From Nemertoderma westbladi (taxonomy: Eukaryota; Xenacoelomorpha; Nemertodermatida; Nemertodermatidae), in contig JAUCBJ010007125.1 of assembly GCA_032718475.1 (NCBI GenBank), forward strand, positions 33,016 to 97,015: 64,000 nucleotides of DNA, written 5' to 3'. The notes beneath the pieces were generated by a model that was given only the letters and a program-made list of their open reading frames with translations, had not been told where the DNA came from and made no database searches. Of this stretch, positions 11,104 to 22,372 are shown in pieces (the stretch's first letter is position 1; each line of letters opens with the position of its first letter). The translations under genes and the position numbers were made by a program.

Positions 11104-12339
11104 ACCCTTCTCATCATGTTGACAAACTTTTTTAAACTGTGATTTATCGACAATGAAAATGGACCCCCCTTAAACCAACTGTAACCACGCAATGGTATTT
11201 GTGTTTCCTCGTGTGTTATGTGGAGTCCAGCGTCACCCTGCAGATGTTTCGACTGACGCAGGATCGTTTATGTATTGTTTACCCTGATTTTGGTCATCGG
11301 GACCGACGATATTGGATTATTGGAAATGGAAAAGATTTGAAGTGGAATTCATTGTATTCATCGCAGTATGTTATGTTGTCCGTTGCGTGCGCAGTTCGGG
11401 GCGTAGGCGGTGTAACTAGTCCAGCTGTAGATCCCGGATTGCCGCGCAACACCCCCTCTATCCCGTTATTCTGGTGGGTCCATGGTGCATCCACGTGACT
11501 TCGACGATAGAGGGTTTTATGTTCTCAGTCGCGTTATTCTGGTGGGACCGTTGCGTGGATTTTGGGGCGTAGGCGGTGTAACTAGTCCAGCTGTAGATCC
11601 CAGAATGTTGCGTAACCCCATCCCACATGACTTCGTCGACTGAGCTTTATGTTGCTGGGAGTGTTATTCTGGTGGGTCCCTGGTGCATCCACGTGACTTC
11701 ACTTCCAGCGTCTTCATTGTCCGTTACGTGCGCAGTTTGGGGCGTAGGCGGTGTAACTAGCCCAGCTGTAGATCCCAGATTGCCGCGTAACACCCCTTCC
11801 ACGACAAAGATTTCCCAAAGAAGATGATTGAATGTAGTTGGAAATGATGAAAAGAATCAGACAACTCTACTATAAACCTGAATGATGACGCGTATGATGA
11901 TGAAAATGTAATGATGCGCACCCTGGTGCTGCGCTTATAACAAATGATGATAGCCGGGGGGCTATAACCCCAATGATGATGTGGAAATAAATGAAATGTG
12001 AAATAAATGGTGGAAATAAATGTGTTGAAATATGTTGAAATAAATGAAATGAGATGAAATAATAACGAGAAATGAAAAAAGACAAAAAAAAGGTATAAAA
12101 AAGTCTAAAGAAAAGAATTGGAAAAAAGAAAGGACATAAAAAGTCATAAAAAACTGGTTGGATATTAATGTATAGTTATAGTAACTGTAAATGCTGAATG
12201 TATTAGCAATAAGATGATAGATGCCTATATAGCAATGTTATTTAATAAACTGAACTGAATTATTCTGCAATCACTATAGTTTCAGACTTTCTGGACTTAT
12301 AATTAACTGATCTAATTTGTAACGGATATAATCGTAAAT
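11104..12339 (+). other. Spacer between pol and ORF3, copy 1
   Basis: There is no coding sequence I can support. It contains three copies of a block beginning GGGGCGTAGGCGGTGTAACT (near 11398, 11564 and 11741) with related CACGTGACTTC and GTTATTCTGGTGGG pieces between them. A purine-rich AAATGAAA/AAAAAG low-complexity stretch (11830-12150) follows, then an AATAAA at about 12243. Its position suggests a 3' untranslated, regulatory or subgenomic-promoter role for ORF3. A former LTR is an alternative, but I see no TG...CA ends. Confidence 0.6.
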
Positions 12340-14814
12340 ATGGACCCAAATCACCAAATTATCGGCGAATTACGTAACACGATAGATCTACTGGAATATT
12401 CGCAACCCGGATCCCCTGACTTTGATACAAATTGGAGCACCCTGCTAAATGAGAACGTGCGAGTCGTTAAATTCACCGGGCGAGAGGGACCGGATTCCAA
12501 GAATCTACGAGCCCTCCGGTTAGCCGATGCTAGTACGAGACTGAAAAGAACTCGGAACGCAAAGGCAACCAGAGGGGACGATTCGTCGTTTTGGGAAACG
12601 TTCCAGCAGAGCGTCTACAGATCCCAATGTTTGATCTACGACAACGAGGGAAACGCGACGCCCACCTCGAAAGCAATTACGTTGGCGAGATGTCAAAGTT
12701 TCGTCGACGACAAGAGTACGTACCTCGCCCACTGGGGAAACCTGTTGGAGTGTACGGCGACGCTTCGAGAGGAACGTATATCGACCATCCAAAATCGCGA
12801 CGACTACCAAGAAAAACACGGGGCGAAAGAATACGGTCGATCCTTGGTCGTCGTCCTCGGAACCCTGGACGGTTTGGTATTGGCGTGTCGAATATTTCCG
12901 ACACCCAGACAGGAAGTGCAGGCAGCCGGAGCGATCTGGTTGCTACCTTCGGAAATCCAAAAGATCCTCTTCGACTTCGACGTCATTAAAATCGGGTCGG
13001 ATATAAAGGCGGACGTCCGGAACGACTACGCGAACGCTCCTTCAGGAAGAAACCGACGAGATGACCTCAACGCCCTTAGCCATTGCGTCGACACTCAAAC
13101 GCTACTAGCCTGGTTACGATTCGCCGAGTTCATGCGAGGATTCCAAGAGGTGAGACCGACGAAATCCGGGATCGGCTACCTCGCTGTGCTAAATGGCGGC
13201 ATCAACTTCAAACCCCAGAAATTCCGGGACTATAATAAAATATATGGTGGATACCCGGGATTAGAAATAAAGAGCGAGCGAGAGGGTCGATGGAAGGATG
13301 TTGATCGGAAGTGGACGATACACCAAAGGTGGGAGAATCCCGATTGACGGAACTACGTCTACGTCGTTATGGAGTGCTACACTGTCGCTAAGTTTATCTG
13401 TAAAACTCTCGATAACCTTATTACGGCGGTTCCTCTTTCCTTCGTCGACTACGACTGGAACGAGGTTATAAACCACGTGTTCAAAGCGGTCGAGAACATC
13501 ACACTGGGAGAGACTAAAACGCTCGCTGTTATCGATTCCTGGGACGAGAGCGGACCTTACGACATCCCTACGATTACCGAACTTCTCGGTGCGGAGGAGC
13601 CTCTGATTTCTTCGGAAGGGGAAGAAATATGGCTAAATGAGGGTGTTCTACTCTCCACCCCGAAGCGACAACTCGAGCCGGAGGCCGCTTACTAACCGGC
13701 CGCCAAACGGGTTGCCTCCGCCGAACCAACGACGGAAGCGGGCGTTTCCTCACCACTCGGCTTCGGTAGCCCTGCGAGGGAGTTGGTTACTACCTTCGCG
13801 TTAAACGACTTCGGCGATATGTGCCAAAGGTTATCCCCGTATCCTTTCCCGGGTGGCGAAGACTGGTCGTCGGAGATTCCGAGTACCAGCAATCAACAGA
13901 CCCGCTCTGCGATATTGGTCGAGAAGGGCCTCAGCGCTGTGCTGACTCCCGACGATCTCCTCGGAATCCCTCCGTCGAAAACCCCGGCACCTCTTCGCCG
14001 ACCAGCGGTGGCTACTACACCCTCCGTTCCTCAGGATCCTATGCGACTAACCCGTTGGTACGCCGAGCAAACCGAATGGATCCATCGCCAGAAACGGTCG
14101 TCCGAGTTGAGACCGACGGGACACAAAGAAGGTTATCGTAGCGAGGACCTACTACGCAAAAGCCCAGCCTTCCGCAGGCTACCGACCACCGCGAATATTC
14201 AGAAGAGCGACCGACGACTCGAGTATCACGTCGGCGTCCCGATTCCGATATTCCCCGGTCGAGAGATGCAATTGGAGGTGTGCGGTGACTGTGGTTCGGA
14301 GCAGTGCCCACGCGGTAGAAGGAATCGGGTTACCGATTCGTGCCTCCAGCTCCTCGGGATACTCTATTGCCCATACTGCGCGACATCGGGCCACGACGTT
14401 TCCGTCTGCCCGATCCTATATAACCTCTGCACCACGTGCGGTTTCCGTGGACATTCCTCTAGCCCCCGCTGCTATATCAAATGTCCTACCAAAGACGTTA
14501 CCGCTATGGGAAATATGGTCATGTTTGAAACATACGCAAACAGCCACATGAAGACCAAGGTTCGGAGAAACGCTCGGAATATCGCGCAGGAGATGGCGTG
14601 CGGGTACTTCTCCTTCCCGGAACGCCTCCACACGTCGGCCACGCTGCCTTTCCATTACGTGGATTTGTTGCTGAGCGTCGGATTATTCGGCCCATTCGAA
14701 GTCATTAGACGCTTATACTCGTATAAAGAGGAGTTCGGTGACGGAGAGTGGTTCCTCGAGGTTCGCAACTCCGAGTTGGAACGACGAACCGATATGATCC
14801 CTGATCTGATCTGA
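12340..14814 (+). pseudogene. ORF3 copy 1 (exonuclease-like plus zinc-knuckle protein), two stops, truncated end
   Basis: One frame runs from ATG 12340 to 14814, broken only by TGA at 13345-13347 and TAA at 13693-13695. Copy 2 has sense codons at both places. Residues about 165-260 resemble the second half of a DEDD 3'-5' exonuclease fold: LP.EI..IL.DFDVIKIG, DIKADVRNDY with the motif-II-like Asp, then CVDTQTLLAWL. The DxE of motif I is not visible, so activity is doubtful. Toward the C-terminus are CPYCATSGHDVSVC (CX2CX4HX4C) and CTTCGFRGHSSSPRC (CX2CX4HX5C), retroviral-type zinc knuckles. The last residues after RTDMIP are replaced at the duplication junction. The exonuclease fold is inference; the knuckles are directly visible. 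Confidence 0.7.
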
Positions 14815-14830
14815 TCCCGATGATTTTTAT
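14803..14830 (+). other. Tandem-duplication junction with filler
   Basis: After GATATGATCC, where copy 2 continues CGATGCCATC, copy 1 has TGATC repeated, then CCCGATG, then ATTTTTAT, before entering duplicated integrase sequence at 14831. Short repeats of TGATC and the reappearance of GATCCCGATG suggest filler copied from nearby sequence during end joining. Confidence 0.75.
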
Positions 14831-15592
14831 AACTTTGTGGGAGGAGAAAGAGAACTTAGAGAGGCGATCGAGGGATGGTTTACCGATAACACCGCATCCC
14901 AAGTCTGGAAGGAACACCAGATACAGTGGCACTTCCAGACCCCCTTAGCACCCCATACGAGCGGGGTATAGGAGAAACTGATCGACCTAGTGAAACGATC
15001 CATGCGCGTCGCTCTAGGAGACACCCGGGTAACCCATGACACCCTCCGCACAACATTCTGCGAGATCACGGCTACCCTGAACAACCGACCCATTGTCCCT
15101 ATCCGCGACGACCCCACAGACCTGGAGCCCCTTACTCCTAATCACCTACTGGGGAGACCTAAAACTCATGTTCTCCCGGCGACAATGTTTCCGGATCCCA
15201 ACGATATTGCGAGACATACAAACTGGAAGAAGGCCCAAGCATTGGCAGCAGACTGGTGGAGAATCTGGGCCCAGGAGTACCTCATAACCCTCCGGACCAG
15301 GAGGAAGTGGAACAACACCTACAGGAATGTCGAAGTTGGCGACATGGTACTAGTAAAAGAAGACCTTAAAGACCGCGTCCACTGGCCTGTGGCGCGAGTT
15401 GTGACAATACATCCGAGTAAAGACGGACTTGCGAGGACTGTGACGATACGAACGGCAAAGGGCCACTACCAACGCCCTATCCAGAGGCTGTGCCTTCTTG
15501 AAGGCAATGACAGTGGTGATTCTACGAGAGGTGATAAGTTCCCTACTAAAGATCCTGCTGCAGACATTGGTGACAATTACAAATGCGTTTAA
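14831..15592 (+). pseudogene. Integrase C-terminal fragment, duplicated copy 2
   Basis: This is a copy of 10342-11103. It lacks the zinc-binding region and the first two catalytic Asp residues and retains the final Glu region and the DUF5641-like end. TGG of the GVWEKL motif is TAG here (about 14967-14970), so the open frame restarts at 14990. It cannot encode an integrase. Confidence 0.92.
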
Positions 15593-16829
15593 ACCCTTCT
15601 CATCATGTTGACAAACTCTTTTAAACTGTGATTTATCGACAATGAAAATGGACCCCCCTTAAACCAACTGTAACCACGCAATGGTATTTGTGTTTCCTCG
15701 TGTGTTATGTGGAGTCCAGCGTCACCCTGCAGATGTTTCGACTGACGCAGGATCGTTTATGTATTGTTTACCCTGATTTTGGTCATCGGGACCGACGATA
15801 TTGGATTATTGGAAATGGAAAAGATTTGAAGTGGAATTCATTGTATTCATCGCAGTATGTTATGTTGTCCGTTGCGTGCGCAGTTCGGGGCGTAGGCGGT
15901 GTAACTAGTCCAGCTGTAGATCCCGGATTGCCGCGCAACACCCCCTCTATCCCGTTATTCTGGTGGGTCCATGGTGCATCCACGTGACTTCGACGATAGA
16001 GGGTTTTATGTTCTCAGTCGCGTTATTCTGGTGGGACCGTTGCGTGGATTTTGGGGCGTAGGCGGTGTAACTAGTCCAGCTGTAGATCCCAGAATGTTGC
16101 GTAACCCCATCCCACATGACTTCGTCGACTGAGCTTTATGTTGCTGGGAGTGTTATTCTGGTGGGTCCCTGGTGCATCCACGTGACTTCACTTCCAGCGT
16201 CTTCATTGTCCGTTACGTGCGCAGTTTGGGGCGTAGGCGGTGTAACTAGCCCAGCTGTAGATCCCAGATTGCCGCGTAACACCCCTTCCACGACAAAGAT
16301 TTCCCAAAGAAGATGATTGAATGTAGTTGGAAATGATGAAAAGAATCAGACAACTCTACTATAAACCTGAATGATGACGCGTATGATGATGAAAATGTAA
16401 TGATGCGCACCCTGGTGCTGCGCTTATAACAAATGATGATAGCCGGGGGGCTATAACCCCAATGATGATGTGGAAATAAATGAAATGTGAAATAAATGGT
16501 GGAAATAAATGTGTTGAAATATGTTGAAATAAATGAAATGAGATGAAATAATAACGAGAAATGAAAAAAGACAAAAAAAAAGGTATAAAAAAGTCTAAAG
16601 AAAAGAATTGGAAAAAAGAAAGGACATAAAAAGTCATAAAAAACTGGTTGGATATTAATGTATAGTTATAGTAACTGTAAATGCTGAATGTATTAGCAAT
16701 AAGATGATAGATGCCTATATAGCAATGTTATTTAATAAACTGAACTGAATTATTCTGCAATCACTATAGTTTCAGACTTTCTGGACTTATAATTAACTGA
16801 TCTAATTTGTAACGGATATAATCGTAAAT
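15593..16829 (+). other. Spacer between integrase end and ORF3, copy 2
   Basis: It is almost identical to 11104-12339, including the three GGGGCGTAGGCGG blocks, the A-rich stretch (one A longer) and the AATAAA near 16733. No coding sequence is supported. Confidence 0.85.
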
Positions 16830-19430
16830 ATGGACCCAAATCGCCAAATTATCGGCGAATTACGTAACACGATAGATCTACTGGAATATTCGCAACCCGG
16901 ATCCCCTGACTTTGATACAAATTGGAGCACCCTGCTAAATGAGAACGTGCGAGTCGTTAAATTCACCGGGCGAGAGGGACCGGATTCCAAGAATCTACGA
17001 GCCCTCCGGTTAGCCGATGCTAGTACGAGACTGAAAAGAACTCGGAACGCAAAGGCAACCGGAGGGGACGATTCGTCGTTTTGGGAAACGTTCCAGCAGA
17101 GCGTCTACAGATCCCGATGTTTGATCTACGACAACGAGGGAAACGCGACGCCCACCTCGAAAGCGATTACGTTGGCGAGATGTCAAAGTTTCGTCGACGA
17201 CAAGAGTACGTACCTCGCCCACTGGGGAAACCTGTCGGAGTGTACGGCGACGCTTCGAGAGGAACGTATATCGACCATCCAAAATCGCGACGACTACCAA
17301 GAAAAACACGGGGCGAAAGAATACGGTCGATCCTTGGTCGTCGTCCTCGGAACCCTGGACGGTTTGGTATTGGTGTGTCGAATATTTCCGACACCCAGAC
17401 AGGAAGTGCAGGCAGCCGGAGCGATCTGGTTGCTACCTCCGGAAATCCAAAAGATCCTCTTCGACTTCGACGTCATTAAAATCGGGTCGGATATAAAGGC
17501 GGACGTCCGGAACGACTACGCGAACGCTCCTTCAGGAAGAAACCGACAAGACGACCTCAACGCCCTTAGCCATTGCATCGACACTCAAACGCTACTAGCC
17601 TGGTTACGATTCGCCGAGTTCATGCGAGGATTCCAAGAGGTGAGACCGACGAAATCCGGGATCGGCTACCTCGCTGTGCTAAACGGTAGCATCAACTTCA
17701 AACCCCAGAAATTCCGGGACTATAATAAAATATATGGTGGATACCCGGGATTAGAAATAAAGAGCGAGCGAGAGGGTCGATGGAAGGACGTTGATCGGAA
17801 GTGGACGATACACCAAAGGTGGGAGAATCCCGATCGACGGAACTACGTCTACGTTGTTATGGAGTGCTACACTGTCGCTAAGTTTATCTGTAAAACTCTC
17901 GATAACCTTATTACGGCGGTTCCTCTTTCCTTCGTCGACTACGACTGGAACGAGGTTATAAACCATGCGTTCAAAGCGGTTGAGAACATCACACCGGGAG
18001 AGACTAAAACGCTCGCTGTTATCGATTCCTGGGACGAGAGCGGACCTTACGACATCCCTACGATTACCGAACTTCTCGGTGCGGAGGAGCCTCTGATTTC
18101 TTCGGAAGGGGAAGAAATATGGCTAAATGAGGGTGTTCTACTCTCCACCCCGAAGCGATAACTCGAGCCGGAGGCCGCTTACCAACCGGCCACCAAACGG
18201 GTTGCCTCCGCCGAACCAACTACGGAAGCGGGCGTTTCCTCACCACTCGGCTTCGGTAGCCCTGCGAGGGAGTTGGTTACTACCTTCGCATTAAACGACT
18301 TCGGCGATACGTGCCAAAGGTTATCCCCGTATCCTTTCCCGGGTGGCGAAGACTGGTCGTCGGAGATTCCGAGTACCAGCAATCAACGGACCCGCTCTGC
18401 GATATTGGTCGAGAAGGGCCTCAGCGCTGCGCCGACTCCCGACGATCTCCTCGGAATCCCTCTGTCGAAAACCCCGGCACCTCTTCGCCGACCAGCGGTG
18501 GCTACTACACCCTCCGTTCCTCAGGATCCTATGCGACTAACCCGTTGGTACGCCGAGCAAACCGAATGGATCCACCGCCAGAAACGGTCGTCCGAGTTGA
18601 GACCGACGGGACACAAAGAAGGTTATCGTAGCGAGGACCTACTACGCAAAAGCCCAGCCTTCCGCGGGCTACCAACCACCACGAATATTCAGAAGAGCGA
18701 CCGACGACTCGAGTATCAAGTCGGCGTCCCGATTCCGATATTCCCCGGTCGAGAGATGCAATTGGAGGTGTGCGGTGACTGTGGTTCGGAGCAGTGCCCA
18801 CGCGGTAGAAGGAATCGGGTTACCGATTCGTGCCTCCAGCTCCTCGGGATACTCTATTGCCCATACTGCGCGACATCGGGCCGCGACGTTTCCGTCTGCC
18901 CGATCCTATATAACCTCTGCACCACGTGCGGTTTCCGTGGATATTCCTCTAGCCCCCGCTGCTATATCAAATGTCCTACCAAAGACGTTACCGCTATGGG
19001 AAATATGGTCATGTTTGAAACATACGCAAACAGCCACATAAAGACCAAGGTTCGGAGAAACGCTCGGAATATCGCGCAGGAGATGGCGTGCGGGTACTTC
19101 TCCTTCCCGGAACGCCTCCACACGTCGGCCACGCTGCCTTTCCATTACGTGGATTTGTTGCTGAGCGCCGGATTATTCGGCCCATTCGAAGTCATTAGAC
19201 GCTTATACTCGTATAAAGAGGAGTTCGGTGACGGAGAGTGGTTCCTCGAGGCTCGCAACTCCGAGTTGGAACGACGAACCGATATGATCCCGATGCCATC
19301 GAAAGGAAGAGCCGCCAGGAGACAAGCCAAAGCGTTGCTCACGATGGATGTTGACGCTCCTCTACCAGCTATAGCGATCGACGAGAGCCGACGGGCGAAG
19401 AGGCGAAAGGCGTATCAGAGAAAGAAATAG
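16830..19430 (+). pseudogene. ORF3 copy 2 (exonuclease-like plus zinc-knuckle protein), one stop
   Basis: A single frame of 2601 bp is interrupted once, by TAA at 18159-18161 where copy 1 has CAA; the frame is open again to a stop at 19428-19430. The layout is an acidic/mixed N-terminus, the exonuclease-like region (residues about 165-260), a proline/serine-rich linker, a Cys cluster CGDCGSEQC (residue about 648), two knuckle positions (about 677 and 697), and a basic tail (SRRAKRRKAYQRKK) suited to nucleic acid binding or nuclear import. In this copy both knuckle histidines are replaced (SGRD and RGYS), so it has decayed although its frame is the longer one. Its position between integrase and the purine tract/LTR is that of an env gene, but I see no signal peptide or membrane segment. 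Confidence 0.72.
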
Positions 19431-19590
19431 TGGATCGGGATATTCCAGGAACATTTATCGAACATTTATTTTTATACATATATATATAAACTCTAGGCCA
19501 AATTAATTAAAACTATGCAATATTAAATTTGGGTTTTTTATATTGGGAATGACCTACGCAAACTCAATCTACCGACAGACTTCACTAAGG

Positions 19591-19604
19591 TCATTGGGGG
19601 GGAC
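19591..19604 (+). promoter_or_regulatory. Candidate polypurine tract
   Basis: TCATTGGGGGGGAC lies directly upstream of a TGTT sequence, where an LTR element would prime plus-strand synthesis. The position after ORF3 and before unique sequence supports it; no partner 5' LTR is available to confirm. Confidence 0.5.
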
Positions 19605-21098
19605 TGTTCGCGGTATTTCAACTTTCCATAACGCGAGTTGAATATTTTTTGTATTGATTTAAAATGATTATTCCGATATTACTACTGGATGCGGGACCAT
19701 GGGTTTTGGGCACATTCTATAAACTGGGGGCGATTTATGGGCGAACTTTGGGGCGACTTACAGGGTACGGGACTAATTTCATGTTCATAAGGGCCAGGGG
19801 GGATGGAAAATTCAAGCAGTATTCAGGTTAGCCTGATTACTATTAGGCCCTGGCCAACTTCCTGCTGCCTGTAGAGGTGGATTTGGTAACGCGCCAGGCC
19901 TAAAGGACAAGGACTGCCCTTAGCGGTCCCTGGCCAACAGCAGTTATTACGAGCCTGAAAAGGACATCGGAACGCCAGCTGCTTGTGTCAGGGACTTGCG
20001 ACGGGAAACGACACGACAGACCCCTAGCCAAGCCGTACTGGTTCTCAATGATCGTTCCCTTCGGGGTTCGTGATGGGTGGGACGGACACGCAAAAGGGTC
20101 TACCGACTAACAGAGGAAGGGTTTGACGAGGACTGCCCTTAGCGGTCTCTGGTCAACAGCAGTTATTACGAGCCTGAAAAGGACATCGGAACGCCGGCTG
20201 CTTGTACCAGGGATTTGCGACGGGAACCGACGACAGACCCCTTAGCCAAGCCGTACTGGTTCTCGATGCTCGTTCCCTTCGGGGTTCGTGAGGGGTGGGA
20301 CGGACACGCGACGGGGTCGAAAGACAAAGGACTGGACTCTACTGGCCTACCGACTGTTCGGAGCAGTTTCTCGGCTGCCGAAGCGACTACGAGCCTGAAA
20401 GGGACTCGGAAAGCCTAGGTGGTTGGGTTTCTGCGATGAACCGACGGACCCCTAGCCAAGCCATACTGGTTCTCGATGATCGTTCCCTTCGGGGTTCGTG
20501 AGGGGTGGGACGGACACGCGAACGGGTCCACCAACACGACAGACTCCTAGCCAAGCCGTACTGGTTCTCGATGACCGATCCCTTCGGGGTTCGAGAGGGG
20601 TGGTACGGATACGCGACAGAGTCTACCGACTGGACCGACCCTTAGCCAAGCCGTGCTGGTTCTCGATGATCGATCCCTTCGGGGTTCGGGAGGGGTGGAA
20701 CGGACAAGCGACAGTGTCGACCGACACCGACACTACAGCATCAAGACTAGGACCGAGGGAAAATCTGGGGAACATTAGTTAGGCTAAAATCTGAGCGAAC
20801 AGTGGGTAATTAAATAATATACTGTAGGGATTTATATTGTCGTGTATAATTATTGTGAATATTTGGTGTATATTGATTTGGGGAAGCCCAAAATTATTCT
20901 CAATCAGGGTTCAGTGAGATTAACTACATTAAAGAATATATCCAACCAATGCAGCTTTTTCTCAACCGCAATCCTGCATCTAAGAAATTCCTCCTTCTCC
21001 ACAATCAATATCCGGTGACTGGCCGGGACTCCATGGTCTGTAAAGCCCCGCCTCCAGCATCGGCGTTTTTCCCCCCTGGTGTCGGGATAACGGCAACA
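19605..21098 (+). mobile_element. Candidate 3' LTR of the BEL/Pao element
   Basis: It starts TGTTCGCGGTATTTC after the purine tract and ends GGATAACGGCAACA directly against the 46-bp minisatellite. TG...CA termini and about 1.5 kb length suit an LTR. It includes a 95-bp-type tandem repeat and an AT-rich section with TATA-like motifs near 20810-20880. No second copy exists in the window, so the left edge and identity rest on context. Confidence 0.5.
19930..20740 (+). repeat. Degenerate tandem repeats inside the candidate LTR
   Basis: Five copies of a block containing TAGCCAAGCCGTACTGGTTC and CCCTTCGGGGTTCG occur near 20023, 20241, 20450, 20546 and 20641. A second block, ACGAGCCTGAAA.GGAC, occurs near 19949, 20168 and 20387; the same short block occurs in gag near 5544. 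Confidence 0.8.
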
Positions 21099-22206
21099 CC
21101 GATAAGACAATAAATGGTAATTATACCCATTCTTACTAAAATCCCCGATAAGACAATAAATGGTAATTATAACACATTACTGAAATCCCCGATAAGACAA
21201 TAAATGGTAATTATACCCATTCTTACTGAAATTCCCGATAAGACAATAAATGGTAATTATACCCATTCTTACTGAAACCCCGAGAAGACAATAAATGGTA
21301 ATTATACCCATTCTTACTGAAATCCCCGAGAAGACAATAAATGGTAATTATACCCATTCTTACTGAAATCCCCGATAAGACAATAAATGGTAATTATACC
21401 CATTACTGAAATCCCCGAGAAGACAATAAATGGTAATTATACCCATTCTTACTGAAATCCCCGAGAAGACAATAAATGGTAATTATACCCATTACTGAAA
21501 TCCCCGAGAAGACAATAAATGGTAATTATACCCATTCTTACTGAAATCCCCGATAAGACAATAAATGGTAATTATACCCATTCTTACTGAAATCCCCGAG
21601 AAGACAATAAATGGTAATTATACCCATTCTTACTGAAATCCCCGAGAAGACAATAAATGGTAATTATACCCATTCTTACTGAAATCCCCGAGAAGACAAT
21701 AAATGGTAATTATACCCATTCTTACTGAAATCCCCGATAAGACAATAAATGGTAATTATACCCATTACTGAAATCCCCGAGAACACAATAAATAATAATT
21801 AATTCTTACTGAAATCCCCGAGAAGACAATAAATGGTAATTATACCCATTCTTACTGAAATCCCCGAGAAGACAATAAATGGTAATTATACCCATTCTTA
21901 CTGAAATCCCCGAGAAGACAATAAATGGTAATTATACCCATTCTTACTGAAATCCCCGAGAAGACAATAAATAGTAATTATATCCATTACTGAAATCCCC
22001 GATAAGACAATAAATGGTAATTATACCCATTCTTACTGAAATCCCCGATAAGACAATAAATGGTAATTATAACACATTACTGAAATCCCCGATAAGACAA
22101 TAAATGGTAATTATGCCCATTACTGAAATCCCCAAGAAGACAATAAATGGTAATTATACCCATTCTTACTGAAATCCCCGATAAGACAATAAATGGTAAT
22201 TATACC
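21099..22206 (+). repeat. 46-bp minisatellite, right part
   Basis: About 25 units are present with the same CCGATAAGACAATAAATGG core as at 4716-4975, some with GAGAAGAC instead of GATAAGAC and some 4-5 bp shorter (CCCATTACTG). It continues the array interrupted by the retroelement. Confidence 0.93.
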
Positions 22207-22372
22207 GCTACCACACTCACGTCTGCACCCAGGATCCCGCAAACACCAATAGTCAATACAGGTGGAAAATCTAGAAACAGCTGAACTAGGTGTAGTGTGT
22301 TTGGTGAGTAATACCACCCCGACACTACATTAATATTATTACTATTAATAATTAATTAATATATTAAATAGG

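Larger units (their letters stand above)
10342..19430 (+). repeat. 4.49-kb tandem duplication inside the retroelement
   Basis: Sequence from 10342 reappears at 14831 (offset 4489, then 4490 after one extra A in a poly(A) run). Copy 1 is about 10342-14802 and copy 2 about 14831-19430. Each contains the integrase end, the 1.2-kb spacer and ORF3. The first 2 kb differ at only about 8 positions, the ORF3 part at about 41 (counts by eye). Copy 1 loses the last part of ORF3 at the junction. Confidence 0.95.
5224..21098 (+). mobile_element. Decayed BEL/Pao LTR retrotransposon with internal duplication and third ORF
   Basis: The order is gag, A17-type protease, RT, RNase H, integrase with a C-terminal DUF5641-like region, a 1.2-kb spacer and ORF3. 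A duplicated segment (integrase end, spacer, ORF3) follows, then a purine tract and a candidate 3' LTR. Both flanks are the same 46-bp minisatellite (4716-4975 and 21099-22206), showing insertion into one array. The 5' LTR is not found; an AT-rich inverted-repeat block occupies its place. Multiple stops and frameshifts in pol mean this copy cannot make a full polyprotein. It sits in FEM1 intron 2 in the sense orientation. Confidence 0.85.

Noticed and set aside
12150-12339. LTR boundary just before ORF3 (an LTR followed by a new gag)
   Set aside because: AATAAA and gag-like zinc knuckles made this attractive, but no TG...CA ends, primer-binding site or second LTR copy could be identified; kept only as an alternative.
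12591-13986. Overlapping and antisense ORFs within ORF3 copies (for example 132 aa at 12591 and 99 aa antisense at 12520)
   Set aside because: They are shadows of the ORF3 frame; present in both copies only because the DNA is duplicated.
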